Assembly (NCBI RefSeq): GCF_001613325.1
Contig: NZ_BDCD01000007.1
Coordinates: 1-64,000, forward strand
DNA length: 64,000 bases
Direction: 5' to 3'
Source of the DNA: Nocardia yamanashiensis NBRC 100130
Lineage (GTDB): Bacteria; Actinomycetota; Actinomycetes; Mycobacteriales; Mycobacteriaceae
In this document: piece after piece, positions 25,120 through 34,795 of the stretch
Layout of the letters: the number at the start of each line of letters is the position of its first letter
Position numbering within the stretch: the stretch's first letter is position 1
The notes under the pieces: generated by a model
Databases searched by the model: none
What the model was told of the DNA's origin: nothing
What the model saw: only the letters and a program-made list of their open reading frames with translations
Made by a program: the position numbers and the translations under genes

Positions 25120-25542
25120 ATGCTCGCTCGCACCGCTCGCATCTCCTTCGCCGCGTTCGGCATCGCCGCCGGACTGACCACGGCCACCGGCCTGGCCGGG
25201 GCCGCCGACGCGCCCGCCGCGGCGGAATTGCAGTCCCAGCTGGAACGCTTCACCGACCCGTCGGTACCGACCGCGGACAAGGCGAATCTCATGGTCGGCG
25301 GGGCGAACCGGACCGCCAATATCGAGAAGATGAGCCAGGGGCTGGCCAACTACGGCACGATCGGCTGGGGCGTGTCGGGCGTGCAGGCGAACGGCGACAC
25401 CGCCAACGCGACCGTCGCGATCTCCTCGCCGCACGGCACCATGCCCGGCGTGCCGATGACCTGGACGCACACCGAGGCCGGCTGGCAGCTCTCGGAAAGC
25501 ACCGCGTGCACCATCCTGGCCATGGGCAAGGCGCCCTGCTAG
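25120..25542 (+). CDS. MTB12-like secreted protein (paralogue)
   Basis: A 140-residue secreted paralogue of the previous gene. It has a cleavable signal peptide (about 1-28, ending AGAAD) without a lipobox, then AAELQSQLERFTDP, KANLMVGG, SSPHGTMPGVPM and STACTILAMGKAPC. The pair shares SPHGTMPxVPM and ACTIL motifs. One copy is predicted anchored and the other free, which implies a division of location after duplication. A long perfect hairpin 138 bp downstream ends the unit. Confidence 0.78.
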   Translation: MLARTARISFAAFGIAAGLTTATGLAGAADAPAAAELQSQLERFTDPSVPTADKANLMVGGANRTANIEKMSQGLANYGTIGWGVSGVQANGDTANATVAISSPHGTMPGVPMTWTHTEAGWQLSESTACTILAMGKAPC

Positions 25543-25680
25543 CCCGCCTCCCCGGGACTTCAGCGCACGGCTGAGAGCCGTCGCCGGTTCTGTACGCGTG
25601 CCTGCGTCCAGGTGCCACACCGATTTCGGGCGTACCCGACGAGTTACCCTCTCGTCGCGAAATCAGTTGTCACCCACGAC

Positions 25681-25724
25681 GACGCGAATGCCCCGTCACC
25701 TACGGGTGACGGGGCATTCGCGTC
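25681..25724. terminator. 20-bp perfect hairpin between convergent genes
   Basis: Arms 25681-25700 and 25705-25724 pair perfectly over 20 bp around a TACG tetraloop. This is unusually long and stable for a terminator. It lies between the MTB12-like gene and trmI, which converge, so it probably acts in both directions. Confidence 0.88.
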
Positions 25725-25742
25725 TGTTCGCGACAATGCCGA

Positions 25743-27495
<1,753 letters not shown>

Positions 27496-27506
27496 CCCGC
27501 GCGCCC

Positions 27507-27534
27507 CGCCCGCCGTGTGTCAGCACGGCGGGCG
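27507..27534. terminator. Hairpin terminator between RecB-like gene and hisG
   Basis: An 11-bp perfect stem (27507-27517 with 27524-27534) and a 6-nt loop, located between the convergent stops of the RecB-like gene (27495) and hisG (27544). Confidence 0.8.
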
Positions 27535-27543
27535 TACCCGCTC

Positions 27544-28395
27544 TCAGAACGCCCGGCAGGACCGGATGTCGGTGGCCAGGATCGCCTTGGCGCCGAGTTC
27601 GGCGAGCTGATCCATCAGCTCGTTGCCGTTCTTGCGCGGCACCAGCGCGCGCACCGCGACCCAGTTCGGATCGGTGAGCGGCGACACGGTCGGCGATTCC
27701 AGGCCGGGGGTGATCTGCACGGCCGCGTCGAGGAGTTCCTTCGGGCAGTCGTAGTCCAGCATCAGGTACTGCTGGGCGAACACCACGCCCTGGATGCGGG
27801 CGACGAGCTGATTGCGCGCCTTGTCCTTCTGGTCCGCGCCCTTGGCCTCGATCAGCACGCTCTCGGAATCGCACAGCGACTCACCGAAGGCGACCAGGTT
27901 GTGCTGGCGCAGGGTGCGGCCCGAGCCCACCACGTCGGCGATGGCATCGGCCACGCCGAGCTGGATGGAGATCTCGACCGCGCCGTCCAGGCGGATCACC
28001 TCGGCCTCGATCCCGCGCCGCTGCAGGTCCGCGAGCACCAGGTTCGGGTAGGAGGTGGCGATGCGCTTGTCGTAGAGGTCCTCGACCTTCCATTCCCGGC
28101 CCGCGGGCGCGGCGTAGCGGAAGGTGGAGCGGCCGAAGCCCATGGCGAGGCGTTCCTGCACGGGCGCACCGGAATCCAGCGCCAGATCGCGGCCGGTGAT
28201 GCCGAGATCCAGTTCGCCGGAGCCGACGTAGATGGCAATGTCCTTGGGCCGCAGGAAGAAGAACTCGACCTGGTTGGCCGGATCGAGCACGCTCAGATCG
28301 CGGGCGTCGGAACGCTTGCGATAGCCGGCCTCGGCGAGGATGGCGACGGCGGATTCGGAGAGCGCGCCCTTGTTGGGTACGGCGACGCGAAGCAT
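27544..28395 (-). CDS. hisG: ATP phosphoribosyltransferase (long form)
   Basis: A 283-residue HisG, the first enzyme of histidine synthesis, joining ATP and PRPP. The catalytic domains carry [13 protein letters not shown] at the start, [13 protein letters not shown], and the PRPP loop [14 protein letters not shown] (about 156-169). A C-terminal ACT-like regulatory domain (about 210-283) with SPTVSPL marks the long, histidine-feedback-inhibited form. It follows hisE on the same strand with an 84-bp gap, as in M. tuberculosis Rv2121c-Rv2122c. Confidence 0.97.
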   Translation of the reverse strand: MLRVAVPNKGALSESAVAILAEAGYRKRSDARDLSVLDPANQVEFFFLRPKDIAIYVGSGELDLGITGRDLALDSGAPVQERLAMGFGRSTFRYAAPAGREWKVEDLYDKRIATSYPNLVLADLQRRGIEAEVIRLDGAVEISIQLGVADAIADVVGSGRTLRQHNLVAFGESLCDSESVLIEAKGADQKDKARNQLVARIQGVVFAQQYLMLDYDCPKELLDAAVQITPGLESPTVSPLTDPNWVAVRALVPRKNGNELMDQLAELGAKAILATDIRSCRAF

Positions 28396-28479
28396 GGGTT
28401 GTCCTTTCGGGACGGTGGATGGGAGGAGACGACTACGGACCAGCGAGCGCCGCGCCCGTGAGCGCGGCGATATCAGCCG

Positions 28480-28743
28480 TCACAGATGTCGGTAGACGTC
28501 TTCCAGCCGCAGGCCGCGACCCACCATCAGCACCTGCACCCAATACAGCAGCTGCGAGATCTCCTCGGAGAGCGATTCGTCGCTCTCGTGCTCCGCGGCC
28601 AGCCACACTTCACCGGCCTCTTCCAATACCTTCTTGCCCTGCGCATGCACGCCGGCGTCCAGGGCGGCGACGGTCCCGGACCCCTCGGGGCGGTTGACGG
28701 CACGATCCTGCAGCTCGGCGAACAGGGCCTCGAAAGTTTTCAC
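28480..28743 (-). CDS. hisE: Phosphoribosyl-ATP pyrophosphatase
   Basis: An 87-residue all-helical MazG-superfamily enzyme for the second step of histidine synthesis. The metal-binding helices carry [18 protein letters not shown] and [14 protein letters not shown]. The GTG at 28743 (VKTFEALF) matches where the mycobacterial protein's core begins; a longer start at 28782 would add 13 residues with no clear ribosome site. It precedes hisG on the same strand. Confidence 0.95.
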   Translation of the reverse strand: MKTFEALFAELQDRAVNRPEGSGTVAALDAGVHAQGKKVLEEAGEVWLAAEHESDESLSEEISQLLYWVQVLMVGRGLRLEDVYRHL

Positions 28744-28809
28744 GGTCGAACATTCTTTCAGATCGCCGCACACTCCCTGCAACGCACTCCCGGCTCCCGA
28801 TCTCCGCGG

Positions 28810-29787
28810 TCAGGACGGCGCCGCCGCGGCGGCCCGCTGCCGTGCCCGATACACCGAAGGGGCGACACCGAATTGCGCGGCGAAGGCTTGCCGCAGCGTC
28901 TCGGCGGAGGCGAATCCGCATTGCGCGGCAATATCGTCGAGCCGCAAGCCGGTGCCCGCCAGCAACCGCGCGGCGGCATCCACGCGCATGCGCCGCACAT
29001 AGCGGGCCGGGGTCTCCCCCAGCTCGGCCACGAACACTCGCGTCAGCTGCCGTTCGCTCAGTCCGGCCGTCGCACCTAGCGCCTCGACGCCCAGGTTCCC
29101 GTCCAGGTGTCCGGCGATGTGCTCCACCAGCCGATGCACCAGTCGATGCGCCGGTTCCGGATTGCCCACGAATACGCTGACCTGCGCTTGATCGCCCGGC
29201 CGCCGCAGATAGGTGACCAGTCCCATGGAGACCCGCCGCGCCAGCTCCGCGCCGTGGTCTTCTTCGATGAACGCCAGGGTCAGGTCCAGCGCGGAGGTCA
29301 CTCCGCCGGAGGTGGCGATAGCGCCGTGCCGCACGAAGATCGGCTCGGGATCCACCTCCACCTCGGGATAGGCGGCGGCCAGCTGCGCGGCGTAGAACCA
29401 GTGGGTGGTGGCGCGGCGGCCGTCGAGCAGTCCGGTGGCCGCCAGCACGCTGGCCCCGGTGCACACCGACGCGACCCGGCGCGCCTGCCGGGCCAGCCGC
29501 CGGATGTGCCCGACGAACCGGTGGTCGGCGGCGGCGTCCAGATGGCCGAGCCCGCCGGAGACGACGAGGGTGTCGATGGCGGCGTTGAACTGTTCGACGG
29601 CGCCGTGCGCGCTGAGCGTCAGTCCCGAATCGCATTCCACCGCAACCCCGCCCGGGGTCACGATCGCCATCCGGTAGGGCGGCGCGGCCCCCATCCGATT
29701 GGCCATGTCCAGGGTGGAGGTCACCGATGCGATGTCGAGCAGCTCCACCCCCGGGTAGCCGACCACGACGACCAGCCGTTCCGCCAT
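28810..29787 (-). CDS. GlxA-type transcriptional regulator (DJ-1/PfpI + AraC HTH)
   Basis: A 325-residue two-domain regulator. The N-terminal DJ-1/PfpI-like domain (about 1-190) includes the nucleophile-elbow VCTGASVLAATG (Cys about 107) and the LVVSGG strand. The C-terminal AraC double helix-turn-helix (about 220-318) ends with IAAQCGFASAETLRQAF. ATG 29787 lies 7 nt after TAGGAT on the minus strand (29795-29800), a leaderless signature. A membrane-protein gene diverges from it 100 bp away and is the most likely target. It marks the left edge of an accessory block between hisE and metH. Confidence 0.85.
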   Translation of the reverse strand: MAERLVVVVGYPGVELLDIASVTSTLDMANRMGAAPPYRMAIVTPGGVAVECDSGLTLSAHGAVEQFNAAIDTLVVSGGLGHLDAAADHRFVGHIRRLARQARRVASVCTGASVLAATGLLDGRRATTHWFYAAQLAAAYPEVEVDPEPIFVRHGAIATSGGVTSALDLTLAFIEEDHGAELARRVSMGLVTYLRRPGDQAQVSVFVGNPEPAHRLVHRLVEHIAGHLDGNLGVEALGATAGLSERQLTRVFVAELGETPARYVRRMRVDAAARLLAGTGLRLDDIAAQCGFASAETLRQAFAAQFGVAPSVYRARQRAAAAAPS

Positions 29788-29886
29788 ACCGCCGATCCTA
29801 GTGAATCCGCCACGAATCCCAGCGATTCCGTCATTCACGGCAGCCCGTCTGGTCCGGCCCCGTGCTGCGGCGCGACGGTGATTGTC

Positions 29887-30420
29887 ATGCACGACACACC
29901 GATTCGGCCCCGCGCCGTCACCGTCTGGCCCGCCCTGGCCGCCCTGCTGCTGGCCGCGGCCACCGCTTTCGATCTGAGCACCGGCGTGGATCTGGCGCAG
30001 ATCGTCGCCGCCTCCGCCATCGTCTATCTGGGCAGCGCCGCGCTGGCCGACCCGCGCGCCGCCTGGCCGGTCTTCCTCGTCACCTTCGTCGTCATCGGCG
30101 CGGCCAAAGCGACCGGTTTCGACGGCACCTGGGTGCTGCTGGCGCTCGCGGTTCCGCTCGCCGGCTACGGCCTGCTGCGCCGCCGGGACATCACGCGGCA
30201 AGCCGTGGCCATGCTCGCCTTCGGCGCGGTGGCCGTGGCGGCACTGCTCATCGACGAGCGGGCCGGCGCCTACCTGGTGGCCGCGGGCCTGCTCGCCCAC
30301 ACCGCGTGGGACATCCACCATTTCCGCACCGACCGCGTGGTGGTCCGGTCCATGTCCGAGTTCTGCATGGTGCTGGACACGCTGCTGGCGCTGGCCATCA
30401 TCGCGCTCGAAATCGCTTGA
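29887..30420 (+). CDS. Small polytopic membrane protein
   Basis: A 177-residue protein with five or six hydrophobic segments and short loops, ending in a conserved-looking segment HTAWDIHHFRTDRVVV and a final helix. It has no enzyme motif I recognise. It diverges from the GlxA-type regulator and may be controlled by it. Its stop lies 10 bp from the convergent TerD-family gene. Confidence 0.7.
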   Translation: MHDTPIRPRAVTVWPALAALLLAAATAFDLSTGVDLAQIVAASAIVYLGSAALADPRAAWPVFLVTFVVIGAAKATGFDGTWVLLALAVPLAGYGLLRRRDITRQAVAMLAFGAVAVAALLIDERAGAYLVAAGLLAHTAWDIHHFRTDRVVVRSMSEFCMVLDTLLALAIIALEIA

Positions 30421-30430
30421 GCGCGTGCGG

Positions 30431-31012
30431 CTATGCCATGGCGAAGCGCAGCAGGGCCTGCATATCGCCCTGCTTGATCTTGCCCTTGCGGTCCAGGACC
30501 TCCAGCTGCCAGTTCGGACCGTTGCGGAAGGCCCGGGCGATGGCATTGGCATTGTCGGTGCCCAGCAGGGACGGCCAGATATCGGCCACCTGCTGGGTGG
30601 AGCCGCCGGAGGCGTCGTAGATCTTGAAGGAGATGTTGTTGGCCTTCTCGAAGCTCGAGCCCTTCTTGAAGGCCGAGGCCACGAAGATGATCGAGTCGAT
30701 GGCCGTCGGGACATTGGCGAAGGTGACGTGCACCGTCTCGTCGTCGCCGGAAGCCGCGCCGGTCTGCTCGTCACCGGTGTGCTGGACCGAGCCGTTGCCC
30801 AGCGGGTCCAGCGAGTCCAGCCCGGCGAACCGGACCGGCTCCGCGCCCTGCATGAGGATGGCGACCAGATCCAGGTCGACGCCCTTCTTGCGCTTGGCGA
30901 TGCCGAGCAGTCCGCCGCTGACGCCGCCCGAGGGATCCCAGCTCACCCCGACGCTCATCTTCGTGATCCCCGCGAGATCCGCTGCACCATCTTCTTTTCG
31001 AAGCGTAATCAC
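30431..31012 (-). CDS. TerD-family protein
   Basis: A 193-residue TerD-domain protein. Blocks seen are MSVGVSWDPSGG, KGVDLDLVAILM (acidic calcium-binding loop), GSVQHTGDEQTG, DDETVHVTFANVP, and INDISFKI-like NNISFKIYDA. TerD proteins bind calcium through paired acidic motifs and belong to tellurite and stress-response systems. No terB, terC or terF is nearby, so this is an isolated member. The GTG at 31012 (VITLRKEDGAADL) fits the family start; an ATG ten codons upstream is possible. It follows the acyltransferase gene with a 66-bp gap. Confidence 0.8.
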   Translation of the reverse strand: MITLRKEDGAADLAGITKMSVGVSWDPSGGVSGGLLGIAKRKKGVDLDLVAILMQGAEPVRFAGLDSLDPLGNGSVQHTGDEQTGAASGDDETVHVTFANVPTAIDSIIFVASAFKKGSSFEKANNISFKIYDASGGSTQQVADIWPSLLGTDNANAIARAFRNGPNWQLEVLDRKGKIKQGDMQALLRFAMA

Positions 31013-31078
31013 AGCACACACCCTACCGACGAAATCGGACATGGGTGTGGCGCAGCGGAATCCCCGGGGTGACGAACC

Positions 31079-32881
31079 TCAGACTTCCAGCAACTCCGCG
31101 AGTTCGGCTACCGCGGTACGCAATTCATCGGCGAAGCCGAACATTTGCTGGGACACCGATTTCGGGGTGGCGAGGTAGAGGTTCCAGCGGTCGGGCAGCA
31201 GCACGTACGCGATGCCGATGCAGGTGGGGCTGGTGGAACCGAAACCGAAGTACCGGATGTTCACCGAGGGTGCGGAACTGGTGCTGAGGTAGTCGTCGCG
31301 GGTGATGCGCCAGCCCGGGCTGTCGTAGAACGCCATGGGCGCGGTGGCGCCGAGCTGCTCGCCGCGGCGGCGCTGGATCATCTGGAGTTCCCACAGGTGT
31401 TGTTCGGGCGCTTCGCCGCGCTGGCATTCCTGCGCCCGCCGCACGTGCGCCGCCGCGGCGGTGCGCGCGGCGGCCCGTTTGCCGTCGGCGTCCACCTCCG
31501 GATCGAGCATGGCCGCGACGAATTCGAGGATCTCGGGGGTCACCACGCGCATGGCCTCGGTGCGGCCGTTGCGGAACTGGCGGGTCGCGATGGACTCGTA
31601 GGTGGCGCCCGTCAGCCCCTTACTGCGGCGGTGTGCCAGCTGATAGCTGAGCTGTGCGAAGGCATCCGGGGAGATGCCGAGACTCTTGGCCTTCGCGGTG
31701 CCGAAGTCGAAGGACACGGTGGTGGTGGCGGTGTCGGCGGCGTATTGCGCGAAGGCCGCGGCGGCGGTGGCCACCGTCGTCTTCTGCTCGGCGTCGAGGA
31801 CGAACTCGATCGGCTCGACCGCGGGCAGGCCCTGCGGTTGCGCTCCCGCCGCCGTGGCGTGCTCGGTCACCGGCGTTTCCAGCAGGGTGTCCACGAAGGA
31901 CAGGATGGTGGTGCCGTCCAGTCCGCAGTGCTCGACATTGATGCCGGCCTGCCCGTCGGAGAAGACGATGAACGACACCGCCTTGTCGAACCAGCGGTTG
32001 CCGCTGTCGCCGTGCAGCAGTTGATCGCAGGCGTGCAGTTCGTCACGCGGCGCGAAATCTTCCAGGCACACGCAGAACAGCGCGGTCTCGATGGTCTCGA
32101 ACGCGGCGGAATTGGCCGGCTGCAAGGCATTTCGCACCGGCGCCCACTCCACCCGGGCCATGGTGGTCAGATGCCCGGCCGAGGCGCTGATCGGCGGACG
32201 GCGGGTGCCCGCCTTCATGACCGCGCGGAGGCCGTCGGCCAGATCCTCGGGCGTATACGGCGCGCCGGCCGGCCCGAGGACATCCATCCGGAACATGTTG
32301 CCGCGGTAGAACACCACGATGTGCCGGGCCTGCGACGGCCCCGGCCATTCCTCGGTGTAGGGCACCCGCACGGTGTCCTGCGGATCGTCCGGAATGCGGG
32401 TCTCGGAGAACAGGAATTTGTTCTGCGCCATGTTCAGCCGCGTACCGCGCTGGGTGACCGGCGGGATCTCCTCCTTGTCCAGGCGCAGCTTGTAGTCGAC
32501 CGCAGCGGTCACCAGGGCCGCCGCCCGCTCGGCCTGATCGGCGGTGGTGGAGGTCGCCAGCACCGTGTCGTCGCGGAACAGGAAGAAGAAGTTGGCGTTC
32601 AGGGCGATGCGGTCGCGCCGCCCGAGGTAGCGGGTGGGCCAGAATTCGTCCAGCCAGCTGCCCACGCCCGGGGTCGCGTCGAACCGTTGCAGGTCGGCGT
32701 GCAGGGTGCGGGCGGGGCTGTCGGGCCGCAGCAGATCTTCGACGGCGGCCGCGGTGGCGGCGTATTCGTCGTCGCCGAGCAGCGGCGCGGACCAGTGCAG
32801 GAACCGGGTGCAGCTTTCCTCCAGGGTGGGGAGCGGCACGCGGGGCAGCTGATCGTCGTGGGCGAAGGTCCGTTCGCTCAA
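31079..32881 (-). CDS. Choline/carnitine O-acyltransferase family enzyme
   Basis: A 600-residue protein with the architecture of eukaryotic-type carnitine and choline acyltransferases. It has the catalytic His in NVEHCGLDG (about 315), the substrate-side FGFGSTSPTCIGIAYVL region (about 540-556) with the S-T-S motif, and the N-terminal LPRVPLPTLEESC. It moves an acyl group between CoA and a hydroxyl on a trimethylammonium-type substrate in characterised relatives. The TTG at 32881 overlaps the methyltransferase stop by 4 bp (TTGA). The coupling to a methyltransferase and a 2-oxoglutarate oxygenase suggests it acylates a hydroxylated, N-methylated product made by this operon. Confidence 0.85.
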   Translation of the reverse strand: MSERTFAHDDQLPRVPLPTLEESCTRFLHWSAPLLGDDEYAATAAAVEDLLRPDSPARTLHADLQRFDATPGVGSWLDEFWPTRYLGRRDRIALNANFFFLFRDDTVLATSTTADQAERAAALVTAAVDYKLRLDKEEIPPVTQRGTRLNMAQNKFLFSETRIPDDPQDTVRVPYTEEWPGPSQARHIVVFYRGNMFRMDVLGPAGAPYTPEDLADGLRAVMKAGTRRPPISASAGHLTTMARVEWAPVRNALQPANSAAFETIETALFCVCLEDFAPRDELHACDQLLHGDSGNRWFDKAVSFIVFSDGQAGINVEHCGLDGTTILSFVDTLLETPVTEHATAAGAQPQGLPAVEPIEFVLDAEQKTTVATAAAAFAQYAADTATTTVSFDFGTAKAKSLGISPDAFAQLSYQLAHRRSKGLTGATYESIATRQFRNGRTEAMRVVTPEILEFVAAMLDPEVDADGKRAAARTAAAAHVRRAQECQRGEAPEQHLWELQMIQRRRGEQLGATAPMAFYDSPGWRITRDDYLSTSSAPSVNIRYFGFGSTSPTCIGIAYVLLPDRWNLYLATPKSVSQQMFGFADELRTAVAELAELLEV

Positions 32882-33708
32882 GAGAGTTCCTCGGGGTCGA
32901 TGGATAGGTTCACGGCCGGTCTGGACAGGTAGAGCTGGGCGTACAGCCAGCCGTCGGATTCGAGGCCGGCGGTGTCGATCCCGTTGTCCTCCAGCGTATT
33001 CAACACTCCGGCCTGTTCGTCTGCCGAGGCGAATCTGCGCTGCCGGAACGCTCCGGGCATGCGCTGGGTGCGGTACCCGAGCGCGCCCAGCCGGGCGGCG
33101 ATGGGATCGAAGGCGAACATGCGTAGCACGAAATGCGCCATCCAGGGGAGCTTTCCGCCATGTGCGGTGGCCACGCGCAGCAGGGTGCGGTCGGTGATGT
33201 AGCCGACGCAGCCGGTGGAGATGACCAGGTCGGCGGTGGCCAGGACCTGCCGCTGCGGTTCGGTGGGGTCGCCGGCCTCCAGGTCCGCGTGCACGGTGTC
33301 GTCGAGGAATCCGGCCTCGTGCGCGTATTTCAGGGCGGGGCCGGAGGCGTCCATGCCGATGAATCGCACCCCGGGCAGCCGGTCGCCGGTGCCGAGCAGT
33401 TCCCGGTCGGCCGCGATCAGATCGTCGCCGTCGTGTTCGGAATAGTGCCCGGCCAGTTCGCTCATGCCGAGATCCAGGCGCAGCAGGGCCGCGTTCACCC
33501 CGTACGAGCAGCCCAGGTCCAGCACGGTAGGCGCGCTGATGCCGGTGGCGGCGCGATGGTCGGCGATGAACTGCCGGAAGTGCGGTGCCGCCAATTCCGG
33601 TATGCGGTAATCCAATTCGGCCATGCGGGCGTAGTAGGCGCGGGGATCGGGCCGGTCGTAGATGTCGTCGAACGAGGCTTTTCCGGTGTTGTGCAACGAA
33701 ACCGGCAT
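32878..33708 (-). CDS. SAM-dependent methyltransferase
   Basis: A 276-residue class I methyltransferase with motif I VLDLGCSYGVNA (about 62-73), the acidic motif FIGMDASG (about 117-124) and LVISTGCVGYI (about 159-169). The N-terminal part (FDDIYDRPDPRAYYARM) is typical of a small-molecule methyltransferase group of unknown substrate. It starts 11 bp after the oxygenase stop and overlaps the acyltransferase by 4 bp. In context an N-methyltransferase for an amine or amino acid is plausible. The substrate atom cannot be told from sequence. Confidence 0.75.
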   Translation of the reverse strand: MPVSLHNTGKASFDDIYDRPDPRAYYARMAELDYRIPELAAPHFRQFIADHRAATGISAPTVLDLGCSYGVNAALLRLDLGMSELAGHYSEHDGDDLIAADRELLGTGDRLPGVRFIGMDASGPALKYAHEAGFLDDTVHADLEAGDPTEPQRQVLATADLVISTGCVGYITDRTLLRVATAHGGKLPWMAHFVLRMFAFDPIAARLGALGYRTQRMPGAFRQRRFASADEQAGVLNTLEDNGIDTAGLESDGWLYAQLYLSRPAVNLSIDPEELS

Positions 33709-33719
33709 GCGGTCCCCTC

Positions 33720-34601
33720 TCAGTCGAGCAGTCCGTCGCCACGGACGGTGGCGGCGGCGAGATGATCAGGCAGCACCCGGCCGAAGAGCTGGCGGGTGCG
33801 TTCCACGGTGCCGATGACGCCGGGGCTGTCGCTGTAGGCGAAGATCGCCGAATGTCGTTGCACCGTACCGCCTACCGGCGCGACGCGGTGTAGCGAGAAC
33901 CGGCCCTGGAACAGCTGCAGATCGCCGGGGCGCAATTCCAGCCGCCGGATCAGATGCTCGCCCCGGTCGGTGAGGACGTCATTGACGTCGCCGAGGTTCT
34001 CGGCGGTGCGCGAGCGAATGTTCGGGCAATATTCGAACACCCCACCGCATTCCGGCTCCTGGGTGAGCATGCTGACGGTGAACTCGTTGGTGTCGAAGTG
34101 CCACGGGTGCGACATACCCGGCGCGACTACGTTCAAGCAGAGCCCGGCCAGCGGATCGGTGTATTCGTGCAGCTCATCGAGGCCGAAGCAGTCCGCGACG
34201 AAGCGCTGGAAGGTGCGGCTGGTGTAGAGGCGGTGGATCAGCGCGTCGGGCGGGATCAAATCCCTTGCCACGAAGGCGTTTCCGCGCCGCAGCACGATCC
34301 GGCCCGGATGGTCGGCCGGCAGGTCGGCATCGAACGGAATGTTGTAGGCATTAACCTGCTCGACGGTGTAATACGCCTGCGGCGCCATCGCCACGCCCTC
34401 GGAGCGCAGCGTCCGGATCCGCTCGGGCGTGATGAACCCGCGCAGCACGCAACACCCGTCCGCCGCCAGCTCCGCCCGCGCGGCGCGCACCACGGCTGCC
34501 CAGCGTTCACTGCCCGGTGCGTCCAACGGATAACGAACGAAATCCACGCCGGGTACATCGCACGCGTCTACCCAGCCCCCGGTCCCAACCATGACGACCA
34601 T
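33720..34601 (-). CDS. Fe(II)/2-oxoglutarate oxygenase of the HalD/BesD-like group, hydroxylase type
   Basis: A 293-residue cupin-fold oxygenase. The iron triad is HFD in HPWHFDTNEF (about 163-172) with distal His in SLHRVAP (about 237), and RHSAIFAYS (Arg about 249) fits the 2-oxoglutarate binder. The block LTQEPECGGVFEYCPNIR resembles the amino-acid halogenase/hydroxylase family typified by BesD. Halogenases of that family lack the triad Asp; here it is present, so hydroxylation is expected. The start is uncertain: ATGs at 34592, 34601 and 34640 are possible and none has a good ribosome site. It is first in the three-gene operon. Confidence 0.75.
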   Translation of the reverse strand: MVVMVGTGGWVDACDVPGVDFVRYPLDAPGSERWAAVVRAARAELAADGCCVLRGFITPERIRTLRSEGVAMAPQAYYTVEQVNAYNIPFDADLPADHPGRIVLRRGNAFVARDLIPPDALIHRLYTSRTFQRFVADCFGLDELHEYTDPLAGLCLNVVAPGMSHPWHFDTNEFTVSMLTQEPECGGVFEYCPNIRSRTAENLGDVNDVLTDRGEHLIRRLELRPGDLQLFQGRFSLHRVAPVGGTVQRHSAIFAYSDSPGVIGTVERTRQLFGRVLPDHLAAATVRGDGLLD

Positions 34602-34795
34602 TCTGGACGCAGCAACCGCCGACACGCCCGGAATGTCCATCGATTGTGGATTGCCACTTTTTCTGTGTGCCAATAATTTTCATGCGATCGTGACTTGACA
34701 CAAATCCCGCCGCTTCGCCGCGCCGGGTGGACAGTCGTGTCCGCTGAACGACCCCCGAGATGCCGAATGCTCACAGATAGCCGAGGATGCCTGAT

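Noticed and set aside
28744..28782. A longer HisE starting at 28782
   Set aside because: The extra residues match nothing in the family and lack a ribosome site. The GTG at 28743 starts at the conserved core.
33720..34601. Amino-acid halogenase
   Set aside because: The iron motif is HFD; the Asp would block halide binding, so hydroxylase is the better call.
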